From IMG/VR virus record IMGVR_UViG_3300009079_000147, positions 1 through 21,986 of that record: DNA of 21,986 nt; one strand, 5' to 3'. Under the pieces are notes generated by a model. It made no database searches and was not told the origin of the DNA. It saw nothing but the letters and a program-made list of their open reading frames with translations. Source of the stretch: a virus. Numbering within the stretch: position 1 is the stretch's first letter; each line of letters opens with the position of its first letter. The position numbers and the translations under genes are program-made. Below, piece by piece: positions 7,938 to 12,706 of the stretch.

Positions 7938-7981
7938 ATTCCATCAAAACCCCTTTGGGAACATTCCATCCCAAAACCCTT
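7938..7981 (+). promoter_or_regulatory. Tandem leader repeats and hairpin
   Basis: Two copies of the leader repeat lie in tandem: ATTCCATCAAAACCCC (7938-7953) and ATTCCATCCCAAAACCCTT (7963-7981). The second lies in a hairpin, TTTGGGA 7954-7960 with TCCCAAA 7969-7975, loop ACATTCCA. The stem differs in sequence from the hairpin at 7205-7226 while the loop motif is kept, as expected of a conserved RNA or promoter structure. The gene at 8039 follows after an AATAATTAA spacer. Confidence 0.5.
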
Positions 7982-8038
7982 TTTACATTAGGAGTAAATA
8001 AACTCAATATAAATTTAATAATTAAAAACAGAAACATT

Positions 8039-8557
8039 ATGTTACAATTTAAAAAAGCTTCAGAAAGAGTAAGCACATTAAAGACTATTGGTACAGTTGC
8101 ATCATTTGTTGGTGCAGGTGGTAAATTTGAGCTTGCAAGCACAAACAACTTCAAAGGAACAATCAATAAAGAAGGCGTAAGAATTCTTAAGAAAGTTTCT
8201 ATTAAGTTACTTGATAAGAATGGAGATTATGAATACGTTAATTGCTCAACACCTGTTGGTAATTGGTTGCGTGAATCATCATCAGAAACTGAATTGAAAT
8301 CAAGACTTGATGAAGTTGGTAGTTTTCCAATTCTTGAACTTCCTCAATTAGAGCGTGACGAGAATAGTCCTAACTTTGGTCAACCAATAATGGTGGTAAA
8401 CAAAGAAACAGGAGAAGAAGAGCCTTTAATTCTTTATTCTATCAGCTTCACAGGAGCAACAGACATGTCAGCAACAAGCGTGAGCATTACTGATGAAATG
8501 CTTAAGAAAGAAGTTGCTAAAAGAGCAATTAACTTTGAAGACCTTATTGCTGTTTAG
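8039..8557 (+). CDS. Conserved-looking early protein, function unknown
   Basis: The 172-residue protein begins MLQFKKASERVSTLKTIG. The frame is open from 7955, but the ATG at 8039 has the local ACATTATG start context and lies after the leader hairpin, so it is preferred. The sequence is well-ordered alpha/beta with a Gly-rich turn GTVASFVGAGGKFEL (22-36), a basic strand RILKKVSIKLLDKNGDYEYVN and an acidic middle (LERDENSPNFG; KETGEEEP). No membrane segment or catalytic motif is seen. Its dedicated leader and strong 3' hairpin suggest an abundant early product. A nucleic-acid-binding role such as an SSB-like protein is possible but not supported by a recognisable motif. Confidence 0.75.
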   Translation: MLQFKKASERVSTLKTIGTVASFVGAGGKFELASTNNFKGTINKEGVRILKKVSIKLLDKNGDYEYVNCSTPVGNWLRESSSETELKSRLDEVGSFPILELPQLERDENSPNFGQPIMVVNKETGEEEPLILYSISFTGATDMSATSVSITDEMLKKEVAKRAINFEDLIAV

Positions 8558-8564
8558 TAATACA

Positions 8565-8600
8565 ATAGTAGCAGGCTCATTAATTTGAGCTTGCTATTAT
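8565..8600 (+). terminator. Long hairpin after the 172-residue gene
   Basis: A 14-bp stem (8565-8578 with 8587-8600) including two G-U pairs closes an 8-nt loop, 8 nt after the stop codon. No clean T-run follows (ATATAAGGG), so it may act as a 3'-end stabiliser or an atypical terminator. Confidence 0.55.
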
Positions 8601-8606
8601 ATATAA

Positions 8607-8632
8607 GGGTGGGTTTGAAAAATATGGGTGGG
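8607..8632 (+). repeat. G-quadruplex motif
   Basis: Four GGG tracts at 8607, 8611, 8626 and 8630 are separated by loops of 1, 12 and 1 nt. This is conspicuous in AT-rich DNA. GGGTGGGTTTG (8607-8617) is the exact inverted counterpart of CAAACCCACCC at 6817-6827. The next 200 nt to the following gene hold only A/T-rich sequence with a repeated AAACTTTTT (about 8667 and 8690). Confidence 0.5.
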
Positions 8633-8836
8633 AAATAAAAGAAACATTCTACCTATATATATGTATAAAACTTTTTACGAGGGAGAAAAAAACTTTTTGT
8701 AAGAATATTACATAGCAATCATATGTTTTTATGTGAAATGTGTGTGTAAATATGTCGAGGTGTGTACCTTCATAGTATAATAAGTGATAAAAACAAATCA
8801 GAAATAACGTATAACATAAATAATATATATAGCATT

Positions 8837-9034
8837 ATGAAGACATTACTTGTAAACATTGGAGGAATATATGATACATATACATCTATTCTTATAGAAG
8901 GAGAATATACTAGATTATATAAAGGACTTAGATATGAATCTATTGAGTCTATATATATATTATCTACTATTGAGTTATTAGATCTTTCTGATGTCATTAC
9001 AATATTAATGATTCAAGAGGATATATATAAATAA
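8837..9034 (+). CDS. Hypothetical small protein
   Basis: The 65-residue protein begins MKTLLVNIGGIYDTYTSILIEG. An earlier in-frame ATG exists at 8762, but this start has the recurrent GCATTATG context seen at other genes here. The protein is rich in Ile, Leu, Tyr and Ser, with a C-terminal helix LSTIELLDLSDVITILMIQEDIYK. No clear membrane segment or known family is seen. A pseudoknotted RNA candidate follows the stop. Confidence 0.55.
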   Translation: MKTLLVNIGGIYDTYTSILIEGEYTRLYKGLRYESIESIYILSTIELLDLSDVITILMIQEDIYK

Positions 9035-9037
9035 TAG

Positions 9038-9125
9038 GCTCTTCTACGGGCCCTTTGTAATACAATCAACTACCAGTAGTGTGGTGCAATATTAGAAGAG
9101 CATTAGAAGTATGCTATAGTTGATT
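9038..9125 (+). ncRNA. H-type pseudoknot RNA candidate
   Basis: Two perfect 9-bp helices interleave: GCTCTTCTA 9038-9046 with TAGAAGAGC 9093-9101, and AATCAACTA 9064-9072 with TAGTTGATT 9117-9125. Small hairpins fill the connecting segments: TTGT/ACAA (9055-9065), ACCA/TGGT (9072-9085) and AGCAT/ATGCT (9099-9115), some of which compete with the long helices. There is no open frame. The A-B-A'-B' order is a classical pseudoknot. Whether it is a separate RNA or the 3'UTR of the upstream gene is not clear. Confidence 0.5.
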
Positions 9126-9137
9126 TTTATATTAACC

Positions 9138-9256
9138 TTCAGGAGTTCCATATGAGCCATCCTGAAACCAAAAGAGAATTATAGTAGAATAATAATATTC
9201 TCTCATAGTATGGAACATTCCTACTAACACATCTAGAGGACTATGAGAGATTATTA
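9138..9256 (+). ncRNA. Structured RNA candidate with kissing loops
   Basis: Hairpin 1 is TTCAGGA 9138-9144 with TCCTGAA 9160-9166. Its loop starts with GTTCCATA (9145-9152), complementary to TATGGAAC (9209-9216), which opens the loop of hairpin 2. Hairpin 2 is TAATAAT 9190-9196 plus CTCTCATAG 9200-9208 with CTATGAGAG 9241-9249 plus ATTATTA 9250-9256 (16 bp, 3-nt bulge). A competing hairpin GAGAAT/ATTCTC (9174-9202) suggests a possible switch. The arrangement matches that at 6986-7096. Pairing is seen directly; the function is unknown. Confidence 0.5.
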
Positions 9257-9319
9257 TAACACAACATATAATTTACAAATACATTGTTATTTGTTAGTTA
9301 TATTTAACATTATACAGAC

Positions 9320-9544
9320 ATGAACACAATTACAATTGACATTAGTGAGCTATTGATGCATTACATCATTCCTTACATTCTTATGTGTATTGGTTGGTAT
9401 TACATTATATCAACTGATTATGAAAGAATGTATTATAGATTTATATATATATGTTGGGCTTGTATATTAGCATTGTTCTCAACAGCAGTATATGTTTCTG
9501 TTTATGCTCTTCTGTCACAAATACATTTCAACATTACATTATAA
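9320..9544 (+). CDS. Small membrane protein, two TM helices
   Basis: The 74-residue protein has hydrophobic helices at about residues 9-30 (LLMHYIIPYILMCIGWYYII) and 40-68 (YRFIYICWACILALFSTAVY and beyond), joined by a short polar turn STDYERM. It is very rich in Tyr, Ile and Trp. It is the first of a run of tiny membrane proteins between structured RNA blocks. Possible roles are superinfection exclusion, membrane remodelling or lysis control; nothing in the sequence decides. Confidence 0.65.
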   Translation: MNTITIDISELLMHYIIPYILMCIGWYYIISTDYERMYYRFIYICWACILALFSTAVYVSVYALLSQIHFNITL

Positions 9545-9639
9545 TCATTTAACTCCTAGAACAGTAGGATGTAGTACATATACACCTTCAAACTCTGAAG
9601 ATTTGGTCGTTTTCCTTTTATGAATAACTATAAATGATT
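9543..9639 (+). ncRNA. Three-helix RNA candidate
   Basis: A perfect 9-bp outer stem, AATCATTTA (9543-9551) with TAAATGATT (9631-9639), encloses two 5-bp hairpins, TCCTA/TAGGA (9554-9569, loop GAACAG) and CTTCA/TGAAG (9586-9600, loop AACTC). The outer stem begins inside the stop codon of the upstream gene. It may be a small folded RNA or a structured intergenic spacer. The evidence is weaker than for the other RNA blocks. Confidence 0.35.
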
Positions 9640-9656
9640 TAACTAACACATACATT

Positions 9657-9752
9657 ATGTATCACGAGAATAAAAAGAACCAAGGATTACAAACTATACT
9701 ATGGATAATAGTTATAGCATTTGTATTCTTAATTAGATTATTAATCCCTTAA
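9657..9752 (+). CDS. 31-residue single-pass membrane peptide
   Basis: The peptide starts MYHENKKNQG, a charged N-terminus, followed by one hydrophobic helix LQTILWIIVIAFVFLIRLLI and a stop after Pro. The start has the recurrent ACATTATG context. It is too short to classify. Its plausibility comes from the start context, the clear membrane segment and the neighbours of the same type. Confidence 0.5.
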   Translation: MYHENKKNQGLQTILWIIVIAFVFLIRLLIP

Positions 9753-9763
9753 TAACAAACAAT

Positions 9764-9970
9764 ATGAAATCAACAAAAATTATGCTTGCTATAATAGCAT
9801 GCTTACTTACAACATGGACTTCTATAAGTCTTATTGGATATGCTCTATCAGAGCTATCCTTACGTGAATGTTACACACATGGTGGAACATTAATGCTTAT
9901 GTTAATATTTGGTTGGATACCAGCTGTTATAATAGCATGTGATTATGACAAACATCTTAATAGTTTTTAA
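9764..9970 (+). CDS. Small membrane protein, two TM helices
   Basis: In this 68-residue protein, helix one spans about residues 6-28 (MLAIIACLLTTWTSISLIGY) and helix two about 41-59 (GTLMLMLIFGWIPAVIIA), linked by ALSELSLRECYTHG, with a charged tail CDYDKHLNSF. It ends one base before the ATG of the lipoprotein gene. No family is recognised. Confidence 0.6.
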   Translation: MKSTKIMLAIIACLLTTWTSISLIGYALSELSLRECYTHGGTLMLMLIFGWIPAVIIACDYDKHLNSF

Positions 9971-9971
9971 T

Positions 9972-10097
9972 ATGAGACAGTTTAAGCCTTATGCAATAGC
10001 ATTAGTTCTTTTCACAGTTATATTACTGTGTTCTAGTTGTAGTAGTAATCATTGTTTCCACAAATCAAGCAGTTGGACACATAATAGTAGAAGATAA
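9972..10097 (+). CDS. Tiny predicted lipoprotein
   Basis: The 41-residue protein has a basic start MRQFKP, a hydrophobic stretch YAIALVLFTVILL and then CSSCSSN, giving a lipobox-like site ahead of Cys23 (LLCSSC). This is similar to the Ser-rich lipoboxes common in Bacteroidota. The mature part would be only about 19 residues, Ser/His/Arg-rich. Small phage lipoproteins elsewhere block outer-membrane receptors (for example T5 Llp) or take part in lysis (Rz1), so either role is conceivable. No Rz partner overlaps it, which argues weakly against Rz1. Confidence 0.5.
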   Translation: MRQFKPYAIALVLFTVILLCSSCSSNHCFHKSSSWTHNSRR

Positions 10098-10101
10098 CAA
10101 C

Positions 10102-10233
10102 ATGAAAAACATTAAAAAACAATTAGCTTACATGTGGAAACATAGAGAAGCTGTAATAGGGCTAATAATACTATTAGCTCTATTATTTTCTGGATTAGTA
10201 TTAATAGAAGTAATAATAGATAAAGCATTATAA
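10102..10233 (+). CDS. 43-residue single-pass membrane protein
   Basis: It begins with a basic amphipathic N-terminus MKNIKKQLAYMWKHRE, then one membrane helix (about 17-39, VIGLIILLALLFSGLVLIEV), ending IIDKAL. It follows the lipoprotein gene by 4 nt and precedes the next ATG by 4 nt, so it is part of a tight operon of small proteins. The basic-inside rule would place the N-terminus in the cytoplasm. Confidence 0.55.
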   Translation: MKNIKKQLAYMWKHREAVIGLIILLALLFSGLVLIEVIIDKAL

Positions 10234-10237
10234 CATT

Positions 10238-10429
10238 ATGAGAACAGAACAAATTGAACAGAGAATCAAAGACATCACTAATCAAATCTATGTATTAGAT
10301 AGTGTAAAAGACATGTATGATGATACAAATATCCATGAGATAGAACATCAACAAGAAGGATTAATTAATGAACGATATACACTAACACAATTGTTAGAGA
10401 GTTGTTTTGATCAAATGATAGGACTATGA
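10238..10429 (+). CDS. Small coiled-coil protein
   Basis: The 63-residue protein is almost wholly helical, with heptad-like spacing in QIEQRIKDITNQIYVLDSVK and again in HEIEHQQEGLINERYTLTQL. No membrane segment is visible. It is soluble, unlike its neighbours, and its stop overlaps the next start as ATGA, so the two products may be made in fixed ratio and could interact. Confidence 0.6.
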   Translation: MRTEQIEQRIKDITNQIYVLDSVKDMYDDTNIHEIEHQQEGLINERYTLTQLLESCFDQMIGL

Positions 10430-10587
10430 TAGTATTATATATTATTACATCATACTTAGTTATGCTAGGTGTGTTCATAGAGATTTATGATAAATTAGAT
10501 GATGTGAAGGCTCAGGCTTTCGCATCATTTATATTTAGTCCCATTCTATTACCAATTCTTATTGGTATGATATTAGGTAAGAAATAA
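10426..10587 (+). CDS. 53-residue membrane protein
   Basis: It starts in an ATGA overlap with the coiled-coil gene. Two hydrophobic segments, about residues 2-20 (IVLYIITSYLVMLGVFIEI) and 32-50 (FASFIFSPILLPILIGMIL), flank a charged loop YDKLDDVKAQ, with a GKK tail. It is a hairpin-type membrane protein of unknown function. Confidence 0.55.
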   Translation: MIVLYIITSYLVMLGVFIEIYDKLDDVKAQAFASFIFSPILLPILIGMILGKK

Positions 10588-10605
10588 TTAAACAAACAGA
10601 TAACA

Positions 10606-10836
10606 ATGAAGAAAGATTTAAAGACAATAGATCAGCTATTGAATGAATTAAAGACAATTAGAGCTGATGTACATGATTTTCATGTAAAAACAGAAAGACT
10701 AATAGACATTAAAGACAGTATAATAAATGTGCTAGAGAAACAGAAAGCTATATATAAGCGTGATTTGAACATCATGACTTGGATATGTGCTGTATTAACT
10801 GTAGCATCAATAACTGTATTCATCACTACGCTGTAA
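10606..10836 (+). CDS. Coiled-coil protein with C-terminal TM anchor
   Basis: In this 76-residue protein, residues 1-54 form a long charged helix or coiled coil (DLKTIDQLLNELKTIRADVH and IKDSIINVLEKQKAIYKRD). Residues 57-76 are a single membrane helix (MTWICAVLTVASITVFITTL) ending at the C-terminus, so it is tail-anchored. This layout is known for small phage proteins that sit on the inner membrane with a cytoplasmic coil, including some holin-related and exclusion proteins. The exact role is unknown. Confidence 0.6.
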   Translation: MKKDLKTIDQLLNELKTIRADVHDFHVKTERLIDIKDSIINVLEKQKAIYKRDLNIMTWICAVLTVASITVFITTL

Positions 10837-10837
10837 C

Positions 10838-10993
10838 ATGAGACCTAGAATTAGCAAGGGAACATTAGTTGGTTCAACTAATACCTACAGACATACATTG
10901 TCTAAGAGACTAATAGTGGAAGTGATATATAATTTCAAGAGAGGAATTATAAAACAAAGAACAATTGATGTAAGACATACACTTAATCAATAA
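10838..10993 (+). CDS. 51-residue basic protein
   Basis: It begins MRPRISKGTLVGSTNTYRHT and is rich in Arg and Lys, with a predicted strand pattern LIVEVIYNF followed by a basic tail RGIIKQRTIDVRHTLNQ. The positive charge suggests nucleic-acid contact. It ends the small-protein operon, 8 nt before the -7 box of the non-coding RNA locus. Confidence 0.5.
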   Translation: MRPRISKGTLVGSTNTYRHTLSKRLIVEVIYNFKRGIIKQRTIDVRHTLNQ

Positions 10994-11001
10994 TAATTTA
11001 T

Positions 11002-11009
11002 TATATTTG
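11002..11009 (+). promoter_or_regulatory. Bacteroides-type -7 box for the RNA locus
   Basis: TATATTTG matches the TAnnTTTG consensus exactly. No convincing -33 TTG is found at the expected spacing. The transcript would start near 11016 and run into the kissing-loop block, the tRNA-like element and the tmRNA, all without a clear terminator between them. Confidence 0.5.
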
Positions 11010-11031
11010 CAATTATTGTATAATCACTGGG

Positions 11032-11087
11032 GACTATAAACGCCACATAGCAGTTTAAATAGTCAATGTATGTGCTGCGTATCATTG
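11032..11087 (+). ncRNA. Kissing-loop RNA candidate
   Basis: Hairpin 1 is GACTAT 11032-11037 with ATAGTC 11059-11064. Its loop holds ATAGCAG (11047-11053), complementary with one bulge to CTGCGTAT (11075-11082) in the loop of hairpin 2, CAATG 11064-11068 with CATTG 11083-11087. It lies right after the predicted transcription start. The plan, hairpin loop pairing with the next hairpin loop, repeats that of 6986-7096 and 9138-9256. Confidence 0.45.
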
Positions 11088-11106
11088 AACTTACCTATAT
11101 TATACA

Positions 11107-11154
11107 TTTAGGTTACAGAGGAGTATTTAGAAAGGTTTGAATCCTTTCCTGAAA
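11107..11154 (+). other. T-arm-like RNA element
   Basis: GAAAGG (11130-11135), TTTGAAT and CCTTTC (11143-11148) form a hairpin very like a tRNA T-arm. TTTAGG (11107-11112) can pair with the following CCTGAAA (11148-11154) with one bulged G, as a short acceptor stem. There is room for a D-arm but none for an anticodon arm. The segment after it (11155-11203) carries D-arm and anticodon-arm-like sequence (TAGCTAAGCTGTGTAAAGCG, then CAGA/TCTG closing ACTTATAA). This is a rearranged or decayed tRNA cluster, or a new fold. Confidence 0.3.
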
Positions 11155-11203
11155 AATAGCTAAGCTGTGTAAAGCGTCAGAACTTATAATCTGTTAGAAG
11201 CTA

Positions 11204-11261
11204 AGTCAGGTGAATTGGTTCGGTAGTTTACTACAAGTGGGTTCAACTCCCACCCTGACTA
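11204..11261 (+). ncRNA. tRNA-like element without anticodon arm
   Basis: A perfect 7-bp acceptor stem, AGTCAGG (11204-11210) with CCTGACT (11254-11260), and a perfect T-arm GTGGG-TTCAACT-CCCAC (11237-11253) that fits the TTCRANY loop consensus are present. A D-arm-like segment AATTGGTTCGGTAGTT lies between. Only about 8 nt remain where the anticodon arm and variable loop should be, so it cannot read codons as a normal tRNA. The layout recalls the tRNA-like domain of tmRNA, and a tmRNA lies 100 nt downstream. It could be a decayed tRNA or a functional mimic. Confidence 0.5.
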
Positions 11262-11271
11262 CAAAAAAATC

Positions 11272-11356
11272 GTACACTATAGTTTCTCGTTTAGAATGCA
11301 ACTATAATGTGTGAATATGAATAGGCCATTCATAGTAGGTTAAGCGATATCCTACA
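11272..11356 (+). other. Hairpin-rich spacer before tmRNA
   Basis: Three hairpins lie between the tRNA-like element and the tmRNA: ACAC-TATAGTT with AACTATA-GTGT (two-base bulge), ATGAAT/ATTCAT with loop AGGCC, and GTAGG/CCTAC ending 5 nt before the tmRNA. They may guide RNase processing of the tmRNA precursor. Confidence 0.35.
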
Positions 11357-11360
11357 AATT

Positions 11361-11763
11361 GGGGGTGACATGGAATTGATTGCACATGTTACTTATTAAT
11401 GTTCAGCCCAGAGAGATAACTGGTTAAAACTAAGGTGAATCATTTTAAATGGAAACACAAACGAGAATGCCCAAGTACGAGCTAATATGACTGTTGTTCA
11501 CAACATCCTTAATGGAGAAGTTTCTGCTTCAAGAGAAGTAGAGTTAGCTGTGGCTGCCTAACCAAAGACTAGGTGATTGAGTCAAACACTGGCTGACTAT
11601 AAAAATTGCCATAGAAGACTTGTATGTTACTTTAAAAACATTCTGGTGGATGTCTTCTTAATAGTTGACCCTTTGTAACGTAAAGAGTTTAAACAAACGT
11701 AAAGCTGTATAAAACATTGATAATGAAGTGTGTAAGACAGGAGTTCGACTCTCCTCACCTCCA
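11361..11763 (+). ncRNA. ssrA: tmRNA (transfer-messenger RNA)
   Basis: tmRNA rescues ribosomes stalled on broken mRNA and tags the nascent chain. The 5' end GGGGGTG pairs over 7 bp with CACCTCC (11756-11762), followed by discriminator A; CCA is not encoded. The T-arm AGGAG-TTCGACT-CTCCT (11739-11755) is canonical, and no anticodon arm exists. TATTAATGTT near 11390 pairs with AACATTGATA near 11714 to give P2. The likely resume codon is GCT at 11481, with UA at -5/-4 as in other tmRNAs. The frame then runs 26 codons, ending E-L-A-V-A-A, and stops with TAA at 11559-11561. A pseudoknot follows (GAAGAC 11614 with GTCTTC 11652; GTTAC 11626 with GTAAC 11675). Host SmpB would be needed, since none is seen here. 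A start at the in-frame GAG 18 nt earlier is a less likely alternative. Confidence 0.92.
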
Positions 11764-11791
11764 CTTCCACAAAAATAACTGAGCACTTCCA

Positions 11792-11821
11792 TTGTTATTC
11801 CAAATGTATTTATTATATTTG
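11792..11821 (+). promoter_or_regulatory. Bacteroides-type promoter of HNH gene
   Basis: TTG (11792-11794), a 19-nt spacer and TATATTTG (11814-11821) together match the Bacteroides -33/-7 consensus well. The HNH gene starts 22 nt downstream. The cargo-like gene therefore has its own host-read promoter. Confidence 0.65.
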
Positions 11822-11842
11822 TATTATTAAATTAATACAACT

Positions 11843-12376
11843 ATGGAAAAGTATAAAAGAAAACAAGAAGAAGTGCAATGTTGTTATTGTAAAACAATCT
11901 TTAAGAAAGATATATCTGAGATAAAGAGAAGTTTAAAAGTAGGTAGATTACATTATTGTTCAATGAAGTGCTCAAAGAGTATTCCTTCTAATATAGAACA
12001 TTTGAACAAAGTTAATCCTAGAGATGCTACTCATCTTATTGCTAATAATAGAAGAGATGAGTTTAGTGACTTTAGAGAGCATCTAAGAAGAGCTAGTAGA
12101 AGAAACAAGTCTTTTGACTTATCTTTACAAGATTTAAAAGATCAATGGGATAAACAAAAAGGTTTGTGTGTATATTCTAAGGTTCAACTTATACATCCTA
12201 CACCAGGATCTAATTCTCATTTATACACAGCAAGTGTAGATAGAATAGATTCTTCATTAGGATATGTAAAAGGTAATGTGCAGTTTATAAGCATTGCTAT
12301 GAATCATATGAAAGCAAATATGTCTGATGAAGATATGTTTAAGTTATTAGCAATATTAAAGATAGCAGTTACTTGA
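11843..12376 (+). CDS. HNH-type homing endonuclease
   Basis: The 177-residue protein has an N-terminal Cys cluster CCYC (13-16) with YCSMKC (38-43) that probably binds zinc. The C-terminal half follows the phage HNH pattern: GLCVYSKVQL, then SVDRIDSSLGYVKGNVQFIS, then NHMKANMSDEDMFKLL. In this subfamily the first HNH histidine is replaced by the D-R-I-D arrangement, and the final Asn-x-x-Lys is kept. Such free-standing enzymes cut a specific phage or host site and spread by homing. It lies directly downstream of the tmRNA locus with its own promoter and is followed by a folded RNA and terminator, so it looks like an inserted unit. Its target is unknown. Confidence 0.8.
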   Translation: MEKYKRKQEEVQCCYCKTIFKKDISEIKRSLKVGRLHYCSMKCSKSIPSNIEHLNKVNPRDATHLIANNRRDEFSDFREHLRRASRRNKSFDLSLQDLKDQWDKQKGLCVYSKVQLIHPTPGSNSHLYTASVDRIDSSLGYVKGNVQFISIAMNHMKANMSDEDMFKLLAILKIAVT

Positions 12377-12486
12377 CGCAAATAGTACAGTAACAGACAT
12401 TGGGTAGTTTGCATACCACGAATGTTAAGTCCTTTCTACGCAAAGAAGGTGTTGAGTACTTAAGAGAAGGAAGTTCCAACCTCAAC
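12369..12486 (+). ncRNA. Pseudoknotted RNA candidate after HNH gene
   Basis: No frame is present. An interleaved pair of helices is visible: TTAAGT 12425-12430 with ACTTAA 12458-12463, and GTTGAG 12451-12456 with CTCAAC 12481-12486. The first encloses a hairpin CCTTTCT/AGAAGG (12431-12449). Upstream, ACATT/AATGT encloses GGTA/TACC (about 12398-12426), and GTTAC/GTAAC pairs across the HNH stop. A strong terminator follows 5 nt later, so the RNA would have a defined 3' end. It may be an HNH-associated RNA or the 3'UTR. Confidence 0.45.
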
Positions 12487-12490
12487 AATC

Positions 12491-12517
12491 AAAGCCTCTG
12501 TAACAAGAGGCTTTTTT
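12491..12517 (+). terminator. Rho-independent terminator
   Basis: An 8-bp stem AAAGCCTC (12491-12498) with GAGGCTTT (12507-12514) and an 8-nt loop is followed by three more T residues. It is the strongest textbook terminator in the window and ends the RNA/HNH block. Confidence 0.88.
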
Positions 12518-12547
12518 AATTTGTATTAATCCTTAATAACAATAGAA

Positions 12548-12694
12548 ATGAAGACAATTAAACTTACTCCTGTAGATTTCTACAGGTTCAGACAATTAGC
12601 GTTTGCTATGTGTGTAGCATTCTCATGTACAATAACACAAGGTGTGTATATTGTAGAAGCCAATATAGACCAACTGCATAAGTTGGGTTATTAG
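12548..12694 (+). CDS. Hypothetical 48-residue protein
   Basis: It begins MKTIKLTPVDFYRFRQLAFA and continues MCVAFSCTITQGVYIVEANIDQLHKLGY. The middle is hydrophobic but broken by Cys, Ser and Thr, so a beta-alpha-beta mini-domain is as likely as a membrane helix. It is bracketed by terminators on both sides and so is probably made from its own transcript, although no promoter box is obvious. No function is recognised. Confidence 0.6.
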   Translation: MKTIKLTPVDFYRFRQLAFAMCVAFSCTITQGVYIVEANIDQLHKLGY

Positions 12695-12706
12695 GGAGGA
12701 GAATTC

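Noticed and set aside
9243-9323. 26-codon open frame ending in an ATGA overlap with the gene at 9320
   Set aside because: It starts inside the second strand of a long RNA stem, is short, and lacks the start context seen nearby. It could be a leader peptide but this is not supported.
11155-11203. Ile or Met tRNA with anticodon loop near 11181-11188
   Set aside because: The local sequence resembles D- and anticodon arms, but the loop is 8 nt, the acceptor stem does not pair and there is no T-arm in the right place.
11030-11360. Group I intron in the RNA locus
   Set aside because: GACTATA resembles part of a group I core, but the matching P, Q, R and S elements in order could not be found.
7066-11402. 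12-nt match ATTAATGTTCAG shared by the RNA at 6986-7188 and the tmRNA
   Set aside because: A 12-nt match is expected by chance several times in 22 kb of AT-rich sequence and the surrounding bases do not align.
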